DNA of 64,000 bases from Sarocladium kiliense (Eukaryota > Ascomycota > Sordariomycetes > Hypocreales > Sarocladiaceae): positions 310,001 to 374,000 of the forward strand of contig JAUZTG010000023.1 of the NCBI GenBank assembly GCA_030734395.1, read 5' to 3'. The notes below the pieces were generated by a model. That model made no database searches and had not been told where the DNA came from. It worked only from the letters and a program-made list of their open reading frames with translations. Both the position numbers and the translations under genes were made by a program. Position 1 is the first letter of the stretch. The number at the start of each line of letters is the position of its first letter. This document shows, piece after piece, positions 57,007 through 64,000 of the stretch.

Positions 57007-58460
57007 GATTGTTGGAGGTGAGGAGAAGTGAGATGGGTGACGCTCGGCGCTTACCGGATGGGGTGGTGGTGAGAGGAGGTCGTCGTCTGCTGACAGCACG
57101 CGTTGTGCGTGTGGACGCGGCTATAAGCTGACGCGAATTGCTTCTGATGAATAATGTTTGCATTTCGCCGTCATTTTGGGGAATGAGAGATTCGGAGATT
57201 GAAGAGAGGCCAGGAGATCGAGCTTCGTTTCCAATTTTCAAGCGGGTTGCCTTTGGTGATGCGCCAGGGAATGTTCACTAAACCTGGAGCGAAGAGGAAG
57301 AACATGACCGCAAGTGCACCGTCAACCTAACAGAGGACAAAATTAAAAAATTCTAGTCTATGCAGCATCAATCTGCTCTCTCCGGTTACATTGCGTGCTC
57401 ATGCATCTAGAGAAGAAGAATGACGGACGAACCTCATGAAGGAACATTCGCCTACGCTTCACGATGGGTCCGAGCAGCGCACCATCCATGCCAACGTCCT
57501 CAACAACCCACTACATCTTGATCCACCGGCAACATGAGCAGCTTGATGGATTTATCATGTTTTATAGACATGATCATCGGACGCGTAGTGCAGCTGTTCT
57601 GGGGCTGAGGACACCACAGGATCGAGGTGCTGTGCAATGGCGTTGGAGTCGAGAAGACCAAGCAGATCATTCGTCACTCTGCCACCTCTCTGTTATCCAC
57701 CATCGACACTATTTCCGAGTGTAGAACCGTCTCCATTGTTCATTGGCTGCAAGTTATCGTAGCTCGGCCCAGTGGTTGCCAAGGGGGCCAGCAACGGAGG
57801 AACAGGCATGGAATGAGTCAAGTCCGTAGCCGGCTGGGAGCGGGAATGACTAACAACAACTTCACCAGGAGAGCTGCGACCCCGGAGATGCAGAGGCGAA
57901 GCTTTGTTCTCACCGGGGAAAGCAATCTAAACTAGTAGTTTGTTGCCAGAGTCCATACTGCAGACCTGGGACGGAGCCGTATGAAGTCACTGGGGTCTCT
58001 CATCACAGGTGCCTGATCATGATAAAGGTTGATGAGAATTCTGTGATTTCACTTCACCTCTGAGGAGGATCCGCCAAGCCGGGCGCGTCCGTCTCAGCTC
58101 TGCACAGGCGACATGCATGGTTAGCATCGGCAGTTAGGACACCATGCCACGCCGTGCTACGCTACCATGCAATACAGCAAGCATCGTGACCTCAGCCAAC
58201 GCGCGCAGCCGTTGAAACATCAGAATCCGATATATCACCATCGCGCACCTCTCAATACCGGACGACGCCGCAGTCAGTTTGCCACACCAATCAGAGACAA
58301 TATTTTCTCAACCATTGATCATCACTATTAGTGTGGTAGACATGGTTGAAGTGGTTCCACGGTTACACCCGGCCATTCCCGCTGCTGCTGCTGCTGCGCA
58401 CCCACTGCCAAATTTTTTCTAGAAGCTGGGCCCCACTAAATCGAAGGGTTTTTCTGCCTC

Positions 58461-58494
58461 ACTAACCACTAACACGAACACTAACACTAACACT
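58461..58494 (+). repeat. Degenerate hexanucleotide tandem repeat (AACACT-like)
   Basis: About five imperfect units of CTAACA/AACACT in the far leader region of the permease gene. They resemble but do not match telomeric TTAGGG/CCCTAA units. Confidence 0.7.
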
Positions 58495-58645
58495 CGACCA
58501 CCCGAAACAACGCCTCTCCCGTCACAACCTGCTGCTCGCTCGCTCAGCCGCGCCGCCGCCCGAGTCAACCTCCGAGGCGAAGGCTCAGATTTTACTCACT
58601 CACTCACTCACATCCACACACCGAGACGAGCCCGGCGTCTCCACG

Positions 58646-58783
58646 ATGCCACCGGCACTACCCACCACGCCATCCAAGAAATTTCTTTCCTTCCCTGTAG
58701 GCTGGCACTGTCTTGGCTTGCAACGGCTACGCGGTGGCGGACACAAGCTGGTCCTGGTATTCGGATGGGTCACAACTGAGTAG
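58646..58783 (+). other. Possible upstream open reading frame (45 codons) before the permease
   Basis: The ATG at 58646 opens a frame starting MPPALPTTPSKKFLSF and ending at TAG 58781-58783, 131 bases before the permease ATG. Whether it lies on the mRNA depends on the transcription start, which the sequence does not reveal. If it does, it could dampen translation of the permease. Confidence 0.25.
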
Positions 58784-58914
58784 CTGTAGCTTGCAATATA
58801 TACCACGTTCCCACACCACTCACTCTCACTCTCCTCCTCCTCCGTTCCTCCCATCCTCACTCATCCATACACAGCTTTTCCTGACAAACAGGCAAAGGGC
58901 CTTCCATCGTCACA

Positions 58915-60483
58915 ATGGCCGACACTCCCCTTTCCGAGAAGACCCCCCGGGCCAGCATCGACCGTCTGCCCGGCTCACCCAAGCCCTCCCACGACCCCGA
59001 AACCGCCTCCGCTTCCGGTCTGAACCGTACCCTCAAGTCTCGTCACCTCCAGTTCCTCGCTATTGGTGGCACGATCGGCACGGGACTCTTCCTTGGTACC
59101 GGCTCCGCCCTCAAGACTGCCGGTCCTGCCTCTCTTCTCATCGCCTTCATCTTCCTCGGTTCAGTCGTCTTCTCTATCATGACTGCTCTTGGTGAGATGG
59201 CAGCTTACATCCCCGTCGCTGGAGCTTTCACCATCTACGCTTCGCGATTCGTTGACCCTACCGTTGGCTTCGCCATGGGCTGGATCTACTTCTTCAGCTG
59301 GAGTCTGACTTTCGCTCTGGAGCTCACTGCTGCTGGGCTCATCATCCAGTACTGGCCCGGCGCCACAGAGATCAGCATCGGTGTCTGGATCGCCGTCTTC
59401 TGGGTCATCTTCACTGCCGCCAACTACCTCCCCATCCGCTGGTTCGGAGAGTTCGAGATGTGGTTCTCCAGCATCAAGGTCGTCACCATCATCGGCTTCA
59501 TCATCTTCTCCATCTGCGTCAACGCTGGCGTCGGTGACCAGGGCTACATCGGCTTCAAGCACTGGGGTGACCCGGGTGCCTTCAACTCGTACATGGTTGA
59601 CGAGGGCGGCCCGACTGGTCGCTTCGTCGCTTTCTGGGCTGTGCTCGTCACCGCTGGCTTCAGCTACCAGGGCGCTGAGCTCGTTGGTGTTGGAGCTGGT
59701 GAGGCTGCTGATCCGCGCAAGGCTATTCCTTCAGCTATCAAGTGGACTTTCGGCTGCATCTTCACCCTCTTCGTTGCGACCGTCTTCTTCATTGGTCTCA
59801 ATGTCCCGTACGACAACGAAATGCTTGGAAACGACGGTTACGATGCCTCCGCCTCTCCTCTCGTCATTGTCGCTCGCCTCGCCGGCGTCTCCGTTCTTCC
59901 CGACATCATCAACGCCGTCCTCCTCACTGCTGTCCTGACCGCCGCGAACTCCAACGTCTACTCCTCCAGCCGCATTGTCGTCGCTCTCGCCGAGGAAGGC
60001 CATGCCCCCAAGTGGCTCACCTGGACAAACCGCCTCGGTACACCTTACCTCGCTGTCGCTTTCTCATCGGCATTCGGTCTTCTCGGATTCCTGAACCTCT
60101 CTCAGGACGGAGCGGTTGTCTTCAACTGGTTCCTCAACATCGTCGCCGTCGCCGGCTTCATCAGCTGGGCACTCATCGGCCTCTGCCACGTGCGATTCAT
60201 GAAGGCTCTGAAGGCGCAGGGCATCTCCCGCGAGAGCCTCCCTTACAAGGCACCCTTCCAGCCTTACCTGTCTTACTACGGCATCTTCTTCAGCATCTTG
60301 ATCCTCATTACCAGCGGTTTTACCGTTTTCATCGACTGGAACACGAGCGACTTTTTCGCATGCTACATCAGTGTCATTCTGTTCCTTGTGCTTTACATTG
60401 GACACAAGCTCATTTTCCGCACAAAGATTGTGCCTCTTGCGCAGGTGGATCTGGCCAAGGGTTGTGTTGATTTCGAGCAGTGA
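58915..60483 (+). CDS. Amino acid permease (YAT/AAP family)
   Basis: Plasma-membrane proton/amino acid symporter of 522 residues, intronless. The cytosolic N terminus (MADTPLSEKTPRASI) carries Lys, Ser and Thr suited to ubiquitin control. It then shows LKSRHLQFLAIGGTIGTGLF (helix I, unwound GTIGTG), SVVFSIMTALGEMAAYIPVA, FAMGWIYFFSWSLTFALELT, the signature GAELVGVGAGEAADPRKAIP, LTAVLTAANSNVYSSSRIVV and ALAEEGHAPKWLTWTNRLGT. Twelve helices are expected. The closest yeast types are Gap1/Dip5/Put4-like general permeases; specificity cannot be read. The codon use is strongly C-ending, like a highly expressed gene. Confidence 0.92.
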   Translation: MADTPLSEKTPRASIDRLPGSPKPSHDPETASASGLNRTLKSRHLQFLAIGGTIGTGLFLGTGSALKTAGPASLLIAFIFLGSVVFSIMTALGEMAAYIPVAGAFTIYASRFVDPTVGFAMGWIYFFSWSLTFALELTAAGLIIQYWPGATEISIGVWIAVFWVIFTAANYLPIRWFGEFEMWFSSIKVVTIIGFIIFSICVNAGVGDQGYIGFKHWGDPGAFNSYMVDEGGPTGRFVAFWAVLVTAGFSYQGAELVGVGAGEAADPRKAIPSAIKWTFGCIFTLFVATVFFIGLNVPYDNEMLGNDGYDASASPLVIVARLAGVSVLPDIINAVLLTAVLTAANSNVYSSSRIVVALAEEGHAPKWLTWTNRLGTPYLAVAFSSAFGLLGFLNLSQDGAVVFNWFLNIVAVAGFISWALIGLCHVRFMKALKAQGISRESLPYKAPFQPYLSYYGIFFSILILITSGFTVFIDWNTSDFFACYISVILFLVLYIGHKLIFRTKIVPLAQVDLAKGCVDFEQ

Positions 60484-60913
60484 GCGATTCGGTAGAAAAG
60501 CTTTGTATTTTTGTAAAGCATTCCACATAATGTCAAGAACGTCATTTTACTTGCCCGCGGTCCATCCACCGTGAAATATCATTTGAGGGTCTCGGATAAC
60601 TTGAACTTGTCAAAATCCAGCCTGAGACGGTGATTGACCGTAAATCACACATTCCGATCCCTTATAGACAAGATCGTCCACCCCGGACATGCGCGTCAAG
60701 CGACGCAGGTTGACAGGTCGCGTGAGCGGTGACCGCATCGGTACGTCAGACCCCGCGATTGCTGAAATATAAACAACTGTGTTCATGGGCAGTCACACTT
60801 TTTGCGATGCTCAGTCGTTCTCTTTCTTTGTTGTCTTCGTTTTCTGAACGAGGAATTTGAGTATCGCGCTGTCTCCAAACTAGCACCTTGGACGCAACTC
60901 CCAGCAATTCACA
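60484..60913. other. Intergenic region between the permease and the four-helix protein
   Basis: The permease 3' end and the promoter of the next gene, 430 bases. Nothing further was recognised. Confidence 0.5.
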
Positions 60914-61862
60914 ATGTCCACCAGGCCTCTGCTAGGTGGGGACCGAGAGGGCAACGAAGGAGACGATCAGGACAAGAGGAGCAGCAGAGTGAGTCGGAAC
61001 CAGCCTCAGCCTGCCTCGGCAAGCATGGGAAGATTGCTGACACTCCACGGCTAGGGATGGCCAGCAGCATTATTCGGGACCTCATCCTCCATCAACCTCT
61101 TCAATGGCCAAAGCACCGCGTACGAGGCCATGTGTTTGATACTCAATGCAGAAGACCCGAATGAGAGAGACGAATTGACGAAGACCTGGCGGAATCACAA
61201 GCTGGAAGAGCTCAACTTTGTTGGAACTCTGGTATGTTGGGGAAAGCGCCTACGTTCAGGCGGATTGAAAGTATGGTTCGTTCTGACCCGTCTTTTCCCA
61301 CAGGGTGCTCTGCTCGCAGGTTGCTTGAGCTCCACGAGTTCATGGCCTGATGTACTGAATAACGGTCGTGAAAAGCCTTGGACAGTGCGAGCGCTTTGGC
61401 TCAGCGGCCTAGTCTTCGCGCTCTTCTCTGTCCTCATCGCCGGTCTACAGAGCATGCGTCTTCATCGCCTGTCTGCCCATAGAGATGGACTAGAGCTTAT
61501 CAGATCAGGACTCAGTGGCCGTCGAGACTCAGCCGGACGGGTGCGACCTCAATGGCTTCATGTGAATGCTTGGGAATTCAGCTTGGCTTTCCTGATTACG
61601 AGCGTTCTCTGCATGGTCATGGGCATCGCAGTACTGGTGTGGGTGAGCACCGGGTACGGACCAGACAAGCCGGAAGACGGTGGGTGGTGGGACGAGAACT
61701 CGAAGGTAAGCGTTTTGAACTTGCACTTTTCGGTTGGCAAGAGTGGCGTTCACTGACTGTTTGTAACCGATGCAGATGGCCGTCACCTTCACCGTCGTTT
61801 TGGGCTTTGCGATGTTGGTTCTCCTCTCATCGCAGACTGCGCTGATGGGAGGTCGATCCTGA
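60914..61862 (+). CDS. Membrane protein of unknown function, about four helices
   Basis: Protein of 246 residues in four exons (60914-60988, 61055-61231, 61304-61705, 61776-61862), frame kept at every junction. A short polar start (MSTRPLLGGDREGNEGDDQD) precedes a soluble part (INLFNGQSTAYEAMCLIL, DELTKTWRNHKLEELNFVGT). Hydrophobic segments then follow: GTLGALLAGCLSST, LWLSGLVFALFSVLIAGLQ, FSLAFLITSVLCMVMGIAVL, and in the last exon AVTFTVVLGFAMLVLLSSQT. This layout resembles a family of uncharacterised small fungal membrane proteins. I cannot assign a role. Confidence 0.72.
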
Positions 61863-62503
61863 TTCATACGTGCAACCGTGGAAACGCCGAACATCATATC
61901 TGAACGGATCGATGGAGGACGTTGCCTTTCCATCTGCAGGATGAGCGGCATGAGAACGATATCTACCAATATGCCATCGCGTTCATTGCATCTCATTTGC
62001 ATGAGAGTAACTTCTCTCTCTTCTGCGCACTCGGGGCTCTATGGGGTCACATGGCTTCTAAGAGAAAGCGCTGCAGCTGGTAAGTACTCGCGTGGTACAG
62101 GTCAGACGGAGAGGCGAGAATGTGCGATTAGCTTGGGCCGAGCATATGATACGTCAATCAGGCGGATGCCACGCAGCGTAGCATAAGTCAGCCTTGGAGC
62201 GCGCCCAGACCAAGAGTCAAAAGTCACTGCTTGAGGTACTTTTGAGGACCTTGCAGATGCTAGAGGGACAGACATTGGAACCAAAAACCTTAAGCCACAC
62301 CAGGAATACGAAACTGAGCCGGAACCAGCAAATATTTCATTTCTCGCGCCTTGTTTCCTCGCGCCCTGGATTGGGCAAAAACTAATTCCACGCACTTGCT
62401 TTGTACCTTCTATCCAGGACGATCGTACTACCAATCTGTAAAAGAAATCGCGTTTCCAACGCGCAGACTCCACCAGACTCCACCAATCCTCTTCCGATAG
62501 CCC
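61863..62503. other. Convergent intergenic region, no supported gene
   Basis: It holds the 3' end of the four-helix protein gene. Short frames on both strands have no pattern I trust. Confidence 0.4.
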
Positions 62504-62771
62504 CTACTTATTGCCTTCTGTGCCGGTAGTGCTCTGCGATCGAACCGGTTCCTTAGGTTGTGATGCGACATCTGAATGAGATAAGGTTGTCAGCCATCGT
62601 TCCAAGTGGAAGTCCACACGCGCTGAAGCAGCAAAGGGAAAGGTTGACATAGGCAGGGAACATACCAGTACTGGGGACTTGAGAAGACCTGGCGGGCCTA
62701 AAAGGTTCTTTGACGGGTGCATTCGTAGTGTCAGACCCTCCAGGAGAGGATGTGCTCTTGCCGACAGGCAT
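62504..62771 (-). CDS. Small Ser/Thr/Pro-rich protein, hypothetical
   Basis: ATG 62771 opens a frame that joins across a textbook intron: donor GTATGT, branch CTGAC, acceptor TTCAG, 94 bases (exons 62771-62666 and 62571-62504). The product is 57 residues, starting MPVGKSTSSPGGSDTTNAPV and ending STTGTEGNK. It has no hydrophobic core and is probably disordered. It could be the 3' end of a longer gene or a genuine small protein. The intron is the main support. Confidence 0.35.
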
Positions 62772-64000
62772 GTCTACGCCTCCTCCGCTGCTTCACGCTG
62801 CTCTTTCCGAAGCGAAAGACACACTCTTGAAGTGATGCGGTGCTAGAATCTGTGTTCTTATTTCGTGTGACTGGTGGCTATTTGGCTCGATCTGCTTCCT
62901 TGTCCCGTCTTTCGCCTACACGATCAGGTTTCCCAGGCCAGCCTTTCATACGCCAATATCTGTATCACTCTCAGTCTGTCCACGACTCCACGTCGAAACT
63001 CACCGATAGCAGAACGTAGATGATGAAGAATCCAAGTTCCCTCCTCTACGATGGGGACGCGTCGACGCGCTTTATACTTTCGTGGGTCTTGTCCCTCCAT
63101 CTGAAGTGGATCCTAGTGGGCCTATCACGACCGTTGCTATTGGCCCTCCTTACCATAGTCCTCACGCCCGCCTCTGGTCTGCCTCTGGTCCGCCTCTGGC
63201 TCCCGTCCTGGAAGCCTTTCTCCTTCATTGCACACTGGTCGCTTTCGCCAGATTTCTTCGGGCTTGGTGCCTGCGGATCCTACATAGAAAATGTGAGCTC
63301 ATGCCTCGCGGCGAAAGGGTGTGGCCGTTGCTCATGGAATGGACCTCTACAGACTGATTGGGATGACTCGTCCAGTCCCGCGCAGCCCAGCTGGCTACCC
63401 TGTAGCTGCATAGCTATAGCACTGGCTTTCCCGTAGTGTTGTAGATATGAGTATTAAAAAGAATAGGTTAGGAGACTTTATGCCGTCGTCGTATAACTCT
63501 ATAGATTGTCCTTGAGTCCTTGATAGTTTAATATTATCTAGGCTGAAGTACCGACTTTGTCGAATGGGTGCACTCGTTGAAACAACACTAAAGAAAGCTA
63601 AAAACCCTATCGTGTATCTTATTCCCAGATTACCGGGACCCCTAAATCATCTAAAAGGAGTGCTACAGTTAGGAATATTATCAGCCACAAGGAATTATCC
63701 AGTTGCAGATAGGAAAGCTCAGAAGGAGACGGAGCATCGGAGCATCGGCACCGTTATACCTCGCTATTATAGAGCGTTTTAAGCGCTAAAACCAACAATG
63801 TAGCAAAAGCGCACTTAGGATATAGAAACATTATTGAGGATATTATAAGGTGTTCATTGGACTCCAGCCTATAGGAAAAGGAATGCTTTTAATTACACTA
63901 ATAGACTCATGTATTGACGCTTTATATGAAGTGTCTCGAGTCGTAGACGAGAATCCATTTACTCCTTAGCTTTATAAAACGGTTTCAGGCGATTGAAGAT
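62772..64000. other. Right end of the window: GC-neutral stretch turning AT-rich
   Basis: An ATG frame at 63020-63436 (138 codons, hydrophobic start) overlaps other open frames and is not convincing. From about 63440 the sequence becomes visibly richer in A and T, with TA-rich words and many stops in all frames. A 72-codon frame at 63564-63782 could be a scrap of a decayed repeat. This looks like the edge of an AT-rich block. Confidence 0.35.

Larger units (their letters stand above)
57007..58914. other. 1.9-kb divergent region with simple repeats, upstream of the amino acid permease
   Basis: The left part is the EEP gene promoter. The right part (58380-58914) is rich in short tandem repeats: CTG at 58381-58396, AACACT/CACTAA units at about 58461-58494 and TCAC units at about 58594-58612. 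An ATG at 58646 opens a 45-codon frame that stops at 58783, upstream of the permease ATG. No other gene was recognised. Confidence 0.45.

Noticed and set aside
58461..58494. Possible internal telomere-like repeat
   Set aside because: The units are CTAACA/AACACT rather than CCCTAA and only about five imperfect copies are present.
63020..63436. 138-codon frame with a hydrophobic N-terminal part
   Set aside because: It overlaps a second open frame of similar quality, has no recognisable domain and lies next to a degraded AT-rich block.
1..64000. CRISPR arrays, bacterial operons, rRNA or tRNA genes
   Set aside because: No regularly spaced repeats and no convincing cloverleaf or rRNA sequence were seen. 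The eukaryotic gene structure argues against prokaryotic systems.

Overview
The window looks like about 64 kb of nuclear DNA from a filamentous ascomycete (Pezizomycotina). The genes are split by short introns of roughly 45-95 bases with GTAAGT/GTATGT-type donors, CTAAC/CTGAC-like branch sites and CAG/TAG acceptors. There are no operons, ribosome-binding sites or bacterial features. The gene set is typically fungal: saccharopine reductase for lysine by the aminoadipate route, Atg17, Pns1, a multi-CFEM wall protein, a TmpB-type adenylation/oxidoreductase, a 7TM-RGS protein, a Zn(II)2Cys6 regulator and Dal5-type MFS and YAT-type amino acid transporters. I cannot name the species.

Layout. 1-7.6 kb: saccharopine reductase (minus), then a long gap. 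7.6-9.4 kb: 7TM-RGS signalling protein. 12.6-14.2 kb: enoyl-CoA hydratase (minus). 17.1-20.5 kb: TmpB-like protein, convergent with a glyoxalase-like protein (20.7-21.5 kb). 24.2-26.9 kb: a six-module CFEM surface protein. 27.0-36.2 kb: a compact catabolic cluster with a hotdog thioesterase, an SDR, an IlvD/EDD dehydratase, a Zn2Cys6 regulator, an LDH2-type dehydrogenase and a Dabb protein. 36.8-38.0 kb: NiCoT nickel/cobalt transporter. 38.3-40.1 kb: an unknown basic, cysteine-containing protein whose frame is broken by one TAG. 43.0-46.0 kb: calpain. 46.5-48.2 kb: Atg17. 48.8-50.6 kb: Pns1. 51.8-55.8 kb: a 2-oxoglutarate dioxygenase divergent from an MFS permease. 55.9-57.0 kb: an EEP-family phosphodiesterase. 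58.9-60.5 kb: an amino acid permease. 60.9-61.9 kb: a four-helix membrane protein. The last ~0.55 kb turns AT-rich and resembles the edge of a degraded repeat compartment.

The most interesting signal is in the 27-36 kb cluster. Every intergenic promoter there carries one or more copies of the inverted repeat CGG-N7-CCG: seven in about 2 kb, against about 0.5 expected by chance. All seven fit CGGA-N6-CCG in one orientation. One lies inside a perfect 15-bp palindrome and two flank the start of the cluster's own Zn2Cys6 regulator. This points to a self-contained regulon for dehydrating and oxidising a sugar acid or hydroxy acid whose substrate is unknown.

Coordinates of spliced genes span start codon to stop codon. 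I checked intron phases by hand for most multi-exon genes, and exceptions are stated. Several starts and exons differ from what simple open frames suggest: the dioxygenase first exon, the hydratase last exon and the MFS microexons.
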